From Elysia marginata (Eukaryota; Mollusca; Gastropoda; Plakobranchidae): a DNA stretch of 20,770 nucleotides. Shown piece by piece: positions 8,930 to 20,760 of the stretch. The position numbers and the translations under genes were made by a program. The stretch's first letter is position 1; every line of letters starts with the position of its first letter. Under the pieces are notes generated by a model. That model made no database searches and had not been told where the DNA came from. It worked only from the letters and a program-made list of their open reading frames with translations. The stretch is from positions 460,479 to 481,248 of the forward strand of contig BMAT01002452.1 in the NCBI GenBank assembly GCA_019649035.1. Direction: 5' to 3'.

Positions 8930-11180
8930 ACATCTGTGTTTTTCTTTTAAAGATTATCACACCAGCGTCCTAATTGCGTTATGGATTTACAAATTATTCT
9001 AGCTGCATCTTTTTCTCACTGTATCGATGTCTTGTGAGGTATAAATTGAGATTGTTATACTATGCTGTACTAGCGTTCTCGCCCCAAAAGCTAGCGGTAT
9101 GGCGGCAGAAGTTCTGTAATTTCACCAGATCCAAATCAATAGCTTCCTGCCATGCGCTGCCGATTTGAAGATGTAACGCGTAATTTGTAATGATTTCAAC
9201 TTTGCTGACAGTGACACTCAAAAAGGGTAGGGGTGGGGTCTTCTTTAACAAAATCGATTGCCATAGTTGTTTTTTTAAACCAAGGTAAAGAAACCATCGA
9301 CCGTTCAAAAGAAATGTCAAGGGGCATAGTGTTTTTTTTCGGCTCTGCAAGTTTGTATAACCACAGTCTGAAAATGAAATTTCTCATTCTGATGGTTTCC
9401 TGGGATGGATCCCAAGCTTCGTCTTCATCGACTTTAGCCATTAAATGCAGTTAACTCAGTGTTTGAGGAAAACTAGAATCGAATGCCTGTTGACATGGGG
9501 ATTTCTTACCATCTCAGAGAGAAAAGTTATATAATTATTACGTGATGGGATCTCGAGCTGTTTAGTTGTCTAAGACTGCGTGTATATATTTGCTACGGTA
9601 CCATCGAGAATTTTGGGGTGGAAACTTCGATGTTCGCCCCTAGAGCGCATGTGGTGGTGTTTTTGTTTTACTTCCGGACATGGATGTCGACCTAGATTAT
9701 TTGGAGTCCTCATTGTGTGCCCTAAGAATCTGGTGAGAATTGTACATAAATCTGTAAATGAATTTTGACATTTGGCTAGCTAGTTCCACATGTACGTATT
9801 AGACCCTTAGAATAAATCTTAATATCGCGAGTTAGATCTAACCAGATTTGAACAAAATTCCTGTATTCGACACAAAAGCTAAAAAAAAAAACAAACCTCC
9901 AAACCCAAGCAAAAGAATAGATATCTAATGGAAAAGATATCATAACACTATTAACAGATTTAAATCTTTGTAACTCATATCGGTTTAGACCCCATTGTCA
10001 AACTGTCATAATTTTATTCTGCAAAATTCTTTGAGTGCCCTGAGTTAAAGTCTCAAATGCGTAGTGCTTTTGTTGACAATGTGTCTGTTAAACCTAGCCT
10101 TAGTAGACGTTGGCCCGAGACTCTGCAGAGGTATGTGACACAAATATTTGATCAGACTTTATATTTCATGTTAAATTGGAATCTGTTATTTTAAGCGATT
10201 GTTTGTAGATTTGATTTGTCCTCTTGGCGAATCCGGTTTTTCAGGCCTTGGCATAGTTGAAATTGTCTCAAATCAATTTTGTTTACCTTTTGATGTTTAT
10301 TCATATAATGATACCTGATGAGAAAATCGGAAAATGGATGCCGTATTACAGGTTTTTTCATCCAGATATTATTTATTGCACAACAGATCTATGCCATTTC
10401 TTGTTAAATGCAGGATGCAATGCTAGGCTCATTCTCAGGTGTTTAATTTTTTTCCCAAAATCATTGGCATCGCTGTTTAATTTGAATTCAATCAGTTAGC
10501 ACGATTGGGTTAATTATTTAACTCTCCTCACTGTCTTATTTTCTTTAATTAAATGTGTAGAATACCGCAACATGCTGTATTTTAGTTATTATTAAGAATA
10601 GAATACCGAAAGTTCAAAGAACTGTCGTTCAAACGAATGCCTTCGTTCTTGAAATATTATGTATAATGTGTTTGATGGTGTAAAGGGACAGGGTTTAAAA
10701 AGTAATATTATAAGTGTGTCAAACGTGATTCTATTCGGTGTGTGTTACACTTACAGCACTTTGTACATCATACCTATTTATCATTGATTATAATTTGTTA
10801 TACTAGTTCTACCTCGAGATTTAAACAAGCGATGAAGCACGACCATTCGATGTGTGATCAGATAACCATGAACGAGAATTTTGGCCGAGAGTCGTAGGAG
10901 TTCATGTTTAGAGTCCGTGTAAACTTATCTTTTCTGCTGTGGCGTTGAACGAATTTGTTCGTAGATGCGTGTGCATTTGTACACATAAGTAGGCCCCTAC
11001 ATGTAGCTAGTCCTCATGGCTGACTCTGAAAGTATTCCATGTTATATCGACCTATAGGTCTAGAGAGAAAGCTCATTGGACCACATTGTATTCTTTTGTG
11101 ATCTTACTCTTCCAATGTACTCCCATTTCTTTTTTATGAACAAGAAAGTACGCGTAATTCCATATTTAGACGTAGTCCTG
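8930..11180. other. Presumed intron, no gene recognised
   Basis: It is mostly AT-rich. Two overlapping minus-strand ORFs in different frames occupy 9060-9441 (96 codons at 9060-9350; 81 codons from an ATG at 9441 down to 9196). Their composition is not low-complexity, but I recognise no domain. A TACATGTA copy occurs at 10998-11005. No RNA gene or transposon boundary is visible. Confidence 0.45.
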
Positions 11181-11190
11181 GGTTTATAAA

Positions 11191-11244
11191 TTCCTTTGTT
11201 GATACAGCTGCGGCTTATTCCTTGGTTGATACAGCTGTAGACTG
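11191..11244 (+). repeat. 27-base tandem duplication
   Basis: TTCCTTTGTTGATACAGCTG at 11191-11210 recurs at 11218-11237 with one substitution, giving a period of 27. It lies at the edge of a GC-richer island. Confidence 0.85.
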
Positions 11245-11379
11245 CCTTATAAATCCAGTTTCTTGGCTCGTGTAATCTTATCCTGTGTAGTAAATGTAAA
11301 ATTTACTTATTTAGTTCCTCATGAAGAAGAAAAAAAGGACAGACTGCACTGAATCCCGCCTTTTTATTCTCTTGGAAAT

Positions 11380-12560
11380 CCCGACATTGTAATGTAAGCG
11401 ACCTGCATCCCGAAGCCCTCTAGCTGCTGCGGTCGACATTGTAATTCCTGTTTTCAGATTCAACATGGCTGCCTTAGAAAAGTTGAGCCGAGCTGCTATG
11501 CTGTGGAGTAGACTGATTTAGCTCTCTTCCAGCCAGCTTGCTATGCTAGCATAGCTCTGCCCGTCAACTCGTGAGGAAAAGGCAACCATTATGGCCGGCT
11601 AGGTCCATGGGTCGATTTTCAGCCAGCATGGCGAATTAGCTCAGCGTAAGGTTATTTTGTATAGATTTTAGCCGTTGAAGCAGAGGGAATCCGTGGCCTC
11701 TTTTTGCCCTCAGAATTCAGAATAGAATAGATGAAGCGTTCTGCTAGCATGACTAGACCTAGGCTTCTTCAGTTTGCTTTGACACACCAGCGTGTTGTTG
11801 AATAAGATATCTGTTCGATGGTGCGCTATTTTCGGTACAGTAGATCTGCTCCTGCTAAGTTCTTGATTCAGTATCATAAACGTAACGGAGTCGCATTGTA
11901 CAGCGCAACCTATATTTTAGCTTCACTGTGGCTTTGTTACATTTCAGTTGTAATAAATGAGGTATTTGACAAGTATAGTCTTTGGATTATATTCCCTTGA
12001 AAACAGAATTATGTGCGTCCGTTCTTTGACGGTAGGCCTATTGTGAGAATCATGGTTTCGAAAACTAAAATAATCAGTTCCTGAAAATAGACTGAGTCGC
12101 CTAGCTTAGGACTTTCGGGTTTGGCTACCCTCACTAGCAGTCGACATAGCACTGTGCCTGCGTTATCGCAGTAGTAAAACCTCGACCAAGGAAGAGCGTT
12201 GTTGCCTGAGGCACAGGCTAACTTGCAAACCTAGTCGGCTTAGTTTTCGCTTGTATAACCAACCCCTACTTCTCGGGCTGATTATGAACTCTAGCCTACC
12301 CTTGCCATCTTGGCAACGTGCCGAGATCTCGCACTGTTTTTGTGCTTTTCCTCGACCTGGCCCAGGCATGGCCTAGGCTAGGCTAAGCTAATAATCAGCG
12401 CCCGCCACCACCCCTTCTCCACCGAGTTCAGAATATTTCTCTACGTTTTATCTTTCTCTCTCTCTCGTCACAGTGAAAGCTTGGCTCTGTGTCAGTTGCG
12501 GGAATGAACACGCTGGCAAGGCAGCCTAGCCTAGCCTAGATTCAACACTTGAGTTTATGG
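11380..12560. promoter_or_regulatory. GC-richer island inside the presumed intron, candidate alternative promoter or enhancer
   Basis: Two GC-richer blocks (about 11380-11700 and 12120-12560) interrupt AT-rich sequence. They contain CAACATGGCTGCC (11461-11473) and CCAAGATGGC on the minus strand (12304-12313), both resembling YY1 sites that often overlap animal transcription starts, and a (TC)n run near 12450. An 18-codon ORF starts at 11465 with a good Kozak context. The regulatory role is inference. Confidence 0.25.
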
Positions 12561-13539
12561 AGCTGCCTTGCTTGTTGGTTAGCTGTAGCAAGTCTGTTCA
12601 GCTCCAGTCTTCCTAATCCGTTGTTCGGCTTTACCTTCAGCGTTACCTCTTGAAAATAGAAATCTCTCCCAAACTTAAAACCCGACAGTGTTAATATAGA
12701 CTACGGTATATGTTTGTGTGCGTGTTTGCAATGTGTACGTTAAAGTAAGAACCCAGTCGTTGCGAGAACGGAGAAAAAGAGGCAAAGACACGTGCGTCAG
12801 ATAAAAAAAAGAAGGTTGGGACTGGCGTGTGTTGATGGATTGGGGTATGTGTTTAGACGCGGTAGAGCTGTGATGACAGGGTGTCTAGCTCTTTTTTTTT
12901 ACCTTGAGGCTTTATCTAGGTTTTTCTTTTTTCTGTTCGAACTTAAAATAAAATTAGAAAAAAGAATAAAAAGAGATATGGTAGCAATGTGAAAGCGCGT
13001 GGTTTGCTCCAACCTCTATTAGGATTCAAAACTGAAAGAAGCTGAGATCTCGACCTAATAACCTAGGTTTGCAGAGGTGAAAAGGATAAAGACAATCTTT
13101 GACTGGAGTTCGTGTGCAGAGATAGGCTTGCCAACCGGGGTACTTTTATCTACACTACATTTTGTATGATGAACGTGTATACTGTTTATGGTTGTGTAAA
13201 GGAAAGCTTGTTTAAAGCTATCATACAATACATACAGTAAAGTACATGTACTATCCACACTACACGCTGTTGAAACTTGAATTGATATATTTACAAACTT
13301 GTGAGGTCACACAACTGTCTTTTTCCCCGTTTAATTTCATTCTCGATATACCGAAGGCTTCTACATTTTCTGCACAGGTTTTTGAACGTTTCGGTCTAGA
13401 TATACATACGTACTTGCCTGGGCTTCCACATAACATCACATCTTGTTTGAAAGTGTTCTTTCGGTTGCTTTGTCTGATTTTGTTCTTTTTTTTCTCACAC
13501 GAGAGAATGTTAACAGTTTAGAAATTGACGCCTGGGGGA

Positions 13540-13549
13540 GGGGGGGGGG
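13540..13549 (+). repeat. G10 homopolymer
   Basis: Ten consecutive G bases follow a G5A block, forming a G-rich tract that could fold as a quadruplex. Confidence 0.9.
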
Positions 13550-14886
13550 AAACTGATGTACATTTTGTTTTCTTCATCTGTGCTATCTGCACCACAGCTA
13601 AAAGTGCAAGTTGTGTAACTAGACTTACCGGAACCTTAAGATAACTTTTAGCCTGGTCTGAATCGACTGCTGCCTCCTCGTGTGGCTGAAAGTATGTGGT
13701 ATGTGTGTCATTGTCCCGACATTTGAAACAGGAGGGAAAAACCTTGTGAACTGTACATGTAACTGCAGGCATACTGACTGGGCTACCGGTGCCGTTTAGT
13801 ATTACGGAGCAGCCATTATGCGGTTCTACCTCGCTGTTAAATTGTTCTTTATCACTCAATCACCCACAAAATTCAATGTAGCTTACTTTCTTAGCAAGAG
13901 TTTAACTCTAAATAACCGCCCGTACAACTCCAAATTTTAATGGAGCATAAATTTTAAGAATATTAGCATTTGCCAACTATGTACCACATAGCATACTATC
14001 ATGTACATGTACACACACTGCAGGTACATAATCCTTTATTAATTCGATGTCCGGAAACAAGTTTTACTACTACATACAATTACCCTACATACGCCACATA
14101 ACATTACAGCACTTTTCATATTGCCACTGATGTGTATTAGTCTACGATTTCACGAGGGAGGGGGACCCAATGTATACTATTATATCTGATACGACCAAAT
14201 CAGATAAAATGCCTAACGCATCAGTCTATAAACAACAATGTTATCTACCAGCCACAAAATAAGTTTTTATTTTGTGATTTGTCATGGGAAGCCAACAGAA
14301 AGCAATACTAAAAATTTGGAATTTTTTGTCACTTTATTATGCTTGGGCAGTGAAGGGTTAAGTTACACATTCATATTTGCTGTTTCATATGTATGACGTG
14401 CAATAAATCAAGCCTCACTGACTCGAGCTTTTCAAGACCAGGCTGTGTGATTGGCATAGTGAACACGCTTTAAAATTAAATGCAAGACTGTATACTGGTA
14501 CTACCCAAACCCATCTCTTTTGTTAAAACGCTTTTTTGCCATAATTTTTGTTCCTCAATTTTCTGCAACCGATAGAAAATGATAATGTTGTATTTCTTTT
14601 TCGGGTAGCCAATTACAATGTCCTTAGAAGCTGTGTGGCCACTAGGACTAGTAGGAGGATGTATCACTGGAATACAGCACAGAGACTAGACGCTTCTTTA
14701 TGGTTAAATGTACTGTTAGTGTTACTGAAAACTACTTGAATTAGCCAATACGCTACCCAGACCTAACCCAACAGTAACAACGTTAACAGTAACGATCCTA
14801 CGGAGATAATTAGGTGGTCGCCATGGCAACCCTGGTTTATTATCCAGTTCTGTTTCTCACCTTTGCTTGCGTCTTTCCTTAGATCT

Positions 14887-14899
14887 CCCCCCCCCCCCC
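14887..14899 (+). repeat. C13 homopolymer
   Basis: Thirteen consecutive C bases, followed closely by a short CA run. Its length may be uncertain in a draft assembly. Confidence 0.9.
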
Positions 14900-15351
14900 T
14901 TTCCACACACACAGAGTACAGACACACAATCCCGCTATTGTTAGAAACTCCGAAACAGTCGTTAGCTTTGTCTTGTGACACACACCTGATTATATTCCTA
15001 TCCAATTAGCATCTTTACAGCCATTGCCTTTTTTTACTGCTTGTAAAAAAAAATTTAAAAAGTTTGTATTGATTTGAATTGGATTTATTTGTTGTTGTTT
15101 TTTAACTTTTACTTTTGTCTCACTGACAAGTTTCACTGCCGTGTGAAGCAATTTAATGCTTACCGAGCAATTCTCCATAGGCTTTCAAACTATATCGCTA
15201 CTAGTACTACTACAGTACAAGTACATGTATAGAATATATTTGAAACAATTCCCAGTCCTAGTAGTGGCTCCAAGTTTTTCTTTTCGCTGAGAACGATTTC
15301 TACAAAAATTTCTGCCGCCTTGTCAGAAGTTAAGTAACAGTACACACATGA

Positions 15352-15361
15352 CCCCCCCCCC
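15352..15361 (+). repeat. C10 homopolymer
   Basis: Ten consecutive C bases between a short CA-rich stretch and a T-rich stretch. Confidence 0.9.
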
Positions 15362-16006
15362 TTTTCCCGCACACACTTTCACTCTATCCCCGGTGATTTG
15401 TCTTTATATTTTTTTGTTTGAGCAACTATTTACAATAAACTTTTTCGGTTATTTTGGCTGGCGGCAAAGTTGATGAGCGTGTGGTCTTCATTAGGTGTGG
15501 GCAAATACAATATACCACACTTCAAATAATTTTGATGGAACTGAGAGTACTTTTGGTGGTTTTAATTAATAAGAAACTCAAACACTTCCTTGTTCCACCT
15601 CAGCCTATTCGATTAATCATTATTGAATGCTAGAAAATTAATCAGAACTCACTGTGCTGATGCTAGCTAGTGCTAGATTCGTGACAGAACTGCGAAAACA
15701 AAAAAAAATAGCCTCAAGACTGAAGACAAGGCTTAGAAATGGACCAGGCCAGTCTTCAGCTGCCGCCAATTTTATACGTAGTTATTATTTTAGTTTTAGA
15801 GGGCCAGGATCTTTACCTCTCTGTGCCTAGACAGTCTGTCAACGTGTAACTAGATAGCACGCCTGTGGAAAAAAAAAAAAGAATGTTCAGGTGAAAAGGC
15901 CGCAATATGTATGTGTGTGTGTTGTGCTTTGTGTGCACGTCATTATGGATGCATCGTCGTGGTGCAGGCGCGCTGTCGAGATGACAGACACGTTTTAACA
16001 CACGGC

Positions 16007-16009
<3 letters not shown>

Positions 16010-16040
<31 letters not shown>

Positions 16041-16080
16041 NNTATCTATCTATCTATCTATCTATCTATCTCTCTATCTC
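16010..16080. repeat. Compound (TC)n-NN-(TATC)7 microsatellite
   Basis: A TC dinucleotide run (16010-16040) is followed by two ambiguous bases (16041-16042), seven TATC units (16043-16070) and a decaying TC/TATC tail. The Ns lie exactly at the junction, so the true length and junction are unresolved. Confidence 0.95.
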
Positions 16081-18719
16081 GCCCTCTTCGTGAACTAGGT
16101 ATGTACAGTATATGCATAACACCTTTTTTTGTTTTTCCTCCTCGCTAATAAACCAGCTAGCATAGACCTAAGCTTTCTTCTAATTTTACGCCCATGTTTC
16201 CCCGCCCCTAGCCTGTCTGGCCGATCTTATCTTACACATAAAAACTAGCTATTTCGTGGTGGTAATATCTGGTTCAAGCAAGTGAAGTGTTCTGGTTCAA
16301 GGCCGGACTATTATTTATTCGGCAGTGGACAAAGCAAGAGCAACATCTCGTAGGCCTATGGTTTGCACTGCAGATATTGCACTTGGGTTGTCCCGAGCAG
16401 GATTGTTCATGGAGCAGCTTCGAGAACACATCGCTCTGTTGGCCACATGGTTTCAGGCAATAGATAAAATTTGTATTGTATTTGTAACAACAGTGTAAGG
16501 CGTTTTTCCATTGCCATATCCTCTCCCATACTCTATATCCCTGTACAATCATTTACAGTGTATGCGTGTTTTTTTTGTGTGTGTGTGTCTTTCGAATTAT
16601 TCCCCTTTGTAAAGTTTCTGATAAAGTCTACACATTCGAAAGAGCTCTTTCTCTTTTATTCACGCATCCATGCCTGTGTATACATCGTTATATGTTGTTT
16701 CCTTTAGTTTGCAGGTGAACCAATCATTGCGTTTGTTAAGCTTCGTATATTGCGCAATCATCGTAATTATTCATTCTACTCGACAAGCTCAGCGCGATTG
16801 GACATTTCCGTGTCTCCCTTTGGTGTCTTAGTATTGTCCGTTTTCTTTTCTTTATCATACACGTAATGGTCTTGAGTGAGCTTACGTGAATTATCACGGC
16901 CCCTTGCTTAATATAATTAATGCAAGAGGAATCCTGTTACGATAAAACCCCTCTGGTCCAGTTGAATATTTTACTAAAATTAAATAGACTATCAAGAAGA
17001 AAAGAAAAGAGAGGAAAACAAAAGTATACTTTTATATCAAGCAGACTTCACTGTTCTTTTTATTCTTAACAGTATAGCACATTGAATTGTCAGCATTCAA
17101 CTAAAGAAGCTTGTTTTTCGGCTCATGTACAGCAGGGATGCCAAATCATTTGGCAAATGTCAGGTTTTTTTTTATCTATTTATAACACATTGTGTTTATC
17201 ATGACACTTGTTCTATGTGAGATGTACCGTAACACTCGACTCATTTTCAGGTGGGTTTTTTTTCCCAAAAACCATGTATCATCCCTGTATATACTACGAT
17301 TATCATGCCACTGTTCATTTGTGTTTTGAAAACCATTTAGTTCTTAGAATGAAGTTTAATTACGTCTTGACTCTCGAGAATTTTGGAGAATTTTGCTTTC
17401 ATTCGCTCTAATCTCTCAGTGGCAAACCGTGAGGACATTACTACCCGTCTATACACTCCCACATATTCACACACTAATTGAATTACATAGATGTACTTTG
17501 ATGATGAAGCTACAACTTATATCTATGTGTAATGTCTGTGGTGCTGGTTCAAGTTAAACTTAAAGGCCTGTCAATTACATGCCCTTCGTTTTGACGAGAA
17601 CGTACGTCTGCTTCAGTAGGCCTATTTATCATGAGACAAAAACGTTAGTATTGAATTGTTTGTATCAGCAGCTATTAGTATTTCCCACTCTCCTGAAAGT
17701 CGTGACTTTTGGCCATTAGTTTACATAGGTTTTAGATAGTAACCCTCTCCACAACAATAAACAACTCATATTTAGGTCTGGAATATCATAAATCTTGTAG
17801 CTATGGTCAAGGGTAACAGTTTCAAACTTAAGTACGTATACCGGACATGCAACACATATTTTGCTGTGTATGGCTTCTTATTCTTAATATGTTGTGGTTC
17901 GACAATAATTATTATTATTGACGACTCCAGAGAAAGTAACGTGTCTATACTTTTTTTTACACCGTTTGTTGTAGATCTATATTACGTTCAAGTTAAATTG
18001 TATTTTAGCTAAAATACCCCCTCCCCTCACTTCTCTCTCTCTCGGTATGCAGTGCACTCTGTATTGTTTGGTTAGTCCACTAAGTAGTAAAGAAGATTGC
18101 ACCACTAGACTTGGGTCTATCTGCTGAGGTTATTTTAGAACTTGGCAGTAGCCCAGGGGGCATGCTCGGGATAACTCTATTACATGTACAGCTTTTCTCT
18201 GCCGCTGAAGGTCACAGCAATATGGGTCTCTGGTAACTCGAGTTAAATACATGTAGATGTTCATGTGCATCGCCTTGTATCGTGGTGGCACTTAAAGTAT
18301 TAGTTGTATTTTGTTTTGGTAGTGAAAGGTGATTTTGGAAGGAAATAAAGTCAATTGGAGAATGTGTGTGATAATAATAGTCAAGACACACGTATGTATG
18401 ATAGTGTTTAAGTCCTTAGACAATTCTAAATTTAAGCCAAAGCTGGGACGTTACGCCTACATCTTAATGTCCAACTGCTGATTGTTGCTAATTCTCGCCT
18501 TCAGAGTACATCGTGTAGAAAGTAAGGTCAGCTCCCTAATGAGGTAAACGTATCACAGTTCTCACATAGTTTTTGGCTTGGTTGCTGTTGAACCTAATAA
18601 CATTCACAGTGATTCTGCAGCAGTTACCTTCATAGATGAAGATATCTTAGTTTTTGTAGCTTTAATATTGTCCGCGCCCAGTTTTTAACACTTCTGGCTG
18701 CCACCCAAAATTTAAAACT
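16081..18719. other. Presumed intron, no gene recognised
   Basis: The sequence is AT-rich and includes a purine-rich patch (16995-17025) and two TACATGTA copies (18181, 18248). A 92-codon cysteine-rich minus-strand ORF (16274-16552) begins with ATG but overlaps an unrelated plus ORF and lacks a recognisable spacing pattern. I see no supportable gene. Confidence 0.45.
16577..16588. repeat. (GT)6 microsatellite
   Basis: A short GT run directly after a T8 tract. Confidence 0.85.
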
Positions 18720-19160
18720 GCTATAAACAGAGTTGCGTAAGCGAGTTAGTAAAGCACCGACTTTCTCACAGACAGCTATCACATTCTGCTGCTCCGAGTT
18801 ACAGGTTCATGCCAATGATGTAGTTCTACTTTTAGCCTATTCCGAACACGAGAAGAACTCCACTCGGCCTCACTACCGCACCGGCGAACTCCGGAGAGGA
18901 GAAAAAAAAGAGCTGTTGTTTGGCCGAGAATGCTGGAAGGGCAAAGGAAGGTTTCCATGTTGCGACTGAGCGAGATAAGGGCAGGCAGGGTGAACACGCT
19001 AAGGGCAAAGTAGGGGTATGGGGAAAGGGGCGAGATAGGTGGAGGTGGCGGGCTGTTTTTGGGGTCGGCACATGGCCATGAGTCATCACTATCACGCCAG
19101 GTCGGTAAAAGCTGTCTTCCATCGCCATCCCTCCCCTTCATTGCTCTGGCTTTACTTAGG
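18720..19160. promoter_or_regulatory. GC-richer, strand-skewed island inside the presumed intron
   Basis: The plus strand is strongly purine-rich over 18890-19060, with several CpGs near 18840-18900 and a pyrimidine-rich stretch just after. Overlapping ORFs on both strands (98 and 120 codons on minus, 78 on plus) reflect low stop density in GC-rich skewed sequence. It may be a regulatory or alternative-promoter island. Evidence is compositional only. Confidence 0.2.
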
Positions 19161-20210
19161 CCTAGTGTGTTATGTTTTCTCTGTACTGTGTTCGTAACCA
19201 GAGACTCTAGGGCTTCGTGTGTAAACCGACCGGACTATACGCTGTGTGTGTAATCGCTTTCACACAGGCCTCTCTGTAGCTTAGTTCTGATGTTGCATTG
19301 GGCAGCTCTGACTCTCCTTTGAATGCCGTGCTAAATCTTGATCAAGTTGCCTGCCAGGCCTACAACGCTAGTATAATTACATGCACAGGCCTAGAACTGG
19401 CTTGGCTGTTGTAGAATCTAACGGGTTTGAATACTGGTGGAGTTGGTTTTTACCGGTTCAATCTCGAGTTTATGTTGAAAGGGCTTTTATCCGTCTACAT
19501 GACCTTATGCAATGCCCTTTGTCCAGGTCTGACTGCGGTGCTTGGTGGGATACCGTAAATAAGGGTCTGCCATGTCAGAACGTGCATAGGAAGTAGTCAT
19601 AAATACATATTAAATTTTACACACGTTGGAGGGAGCTAATGTTTCCTTGGTTGCACTAAGTCTAAACTTGAATAACAAACAGTAAAGACAAAGATGCGTT
19701 GCGCACTAAAACCATCCTATCTCTATACACGCTCCACCAAGTTGGTAACGATTCTGTAACATTACCTGGGTCCCCCGGTAAGCAACGGGAGTGCATTCAA
19801 AATGTGCACAGTACGGTAGCTGGTTAGGTGTGCTCCTGACACATTTATAGCTATCCAACGGTTGCCCTGCTTTAAAAGCTTTGTGGAATTACGGTTATTT
19901 TGGTAACCATGAGACCCTTGCCTTCAACTCAATTGAAGTCAGCCTTAAAATCGAGATCTATAATACTAACTACCTGACCAGAATCTACTCTCGCTCACAA
20001 AAACCTTTAGCTGTATCTCACAAAAGTGTAGAAGTAGAAGGCATGCGAAATTTACGCCATCTTATTGTAGGCCTGCCAACCAGTACTGATTCCAATATTT
20101 TAGCACCGGAAATACTACCACATTACAGGAGTACTGATATCAAATCTAAAATACTGAAATTAGCTTCTGCCTTTTTAAAAAGGTCTGGGGTGAGTAAAAC
20201 GATGGGGAAA

Positions 20211-20220
20211 GGGGGGGGGG
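20211..20220 (+). repeat. G10 homopolymer
   Basis: Ten consecutive G bases, directly preceded by GGGGAAA. It interrupts the longest open frame of the window. Confidence 0.9.
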
Positions 20221-20760
20221 TAAAGGCATGGCAGGTACTAATTTTAATTCTATTTCTATTGTCGAGACAACGATATTTCGTCCAGACAAGAGCCTTGATT
20301 ATTGGTGTAACCTTAGTGAACTAACACTAACAGAGCACAGTATGTTACAGGTTGGAAGGTACACTGGTAATGTAATTTAACGAAATCTTGACGCATACGA
20401 CCTGGTAACAACATCTCATTCCAATATCTGATTCCAACATTCGCCATCAGCTGAGCCTACGGTGTAAGGTAGAAATAGGGCAAAAGTGTAAAGCTTCTCT
20501 TGCCAGAACATGACCTTACGTAGAGTTTGCCGCTATGTTTTCAATACCTATTTTAACTCTCACACCCTTTTTGTTTTTCGTTTTAGTTTGTCCCTTATTC
20601 ATCCCCTCTGTTTGAACAAGTATCTTTCTTGTAAGCAGATAATACATGTATCATTGGTTGTCACAAATAGAAGAAATGGGCCTGGTTAAGTTTAAGTTGG
20701 CTTGTACGTACAGTGTACTTTCTAGCAGGGTAGTGAGTGCGTTATGATTAAGATGTGCAC

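Larger units (their letters stand above)
12560..16009. other. Presumed intron, no gene recognised
   Basis: The stretch contains G and C homopolymers (13540-13549, 14887-14899, 15352-15361) and four TACATGTA copies. A 113-codon minus-strand open frame at 13518-13859 starts from TTG, not ATG, and contains a donor-like CCG|GTAAGT at 13629-13623. None of these has recognisable domains. Confidence 0.45.

Noticed and set aside
11630-11700. tRNA-like start (GCGAATTAGCTCAGCG)
   Set aside because: It resembles a D-arm, but no T-loop sequence follows at the correct distance and the acceptor ends do not pair.
16274-16552. Cysteine-rich 92-codon minus-strand ORF
   Set aside because: The cysteine spacing does not match a known zinc-finger or secreted-peptide framework that I recognise, and there is no signal peptide.
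19014-19060. Possible SPEN exon 2 at TATGGGGAAAGG
   Set aside because: The upstream sequence is purine-rich with no pyrimidine tract, and the translation becomes Gly-rich low complexity.
18779-19141. Minus-strand ORFs of 98 and 120 codons with proline/serine-rich stretches
   Set aside because: They are low-complexity translations of a skewed GC-rich tract in two overlapping frames, with no recognisable motif.
19381-19596. 71-codon ATG ORF on plus strand
   Set aside because: The length is ordinary for chance, no domain is seen and no splice context supports it.
19762-19781. Short hairpin TTACCTGGG...CCCCGGTAA
   Set aside because: A stem of about nine bases with one mismatch is expected several times by chance in 20 kb. 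It is an isolated signal.
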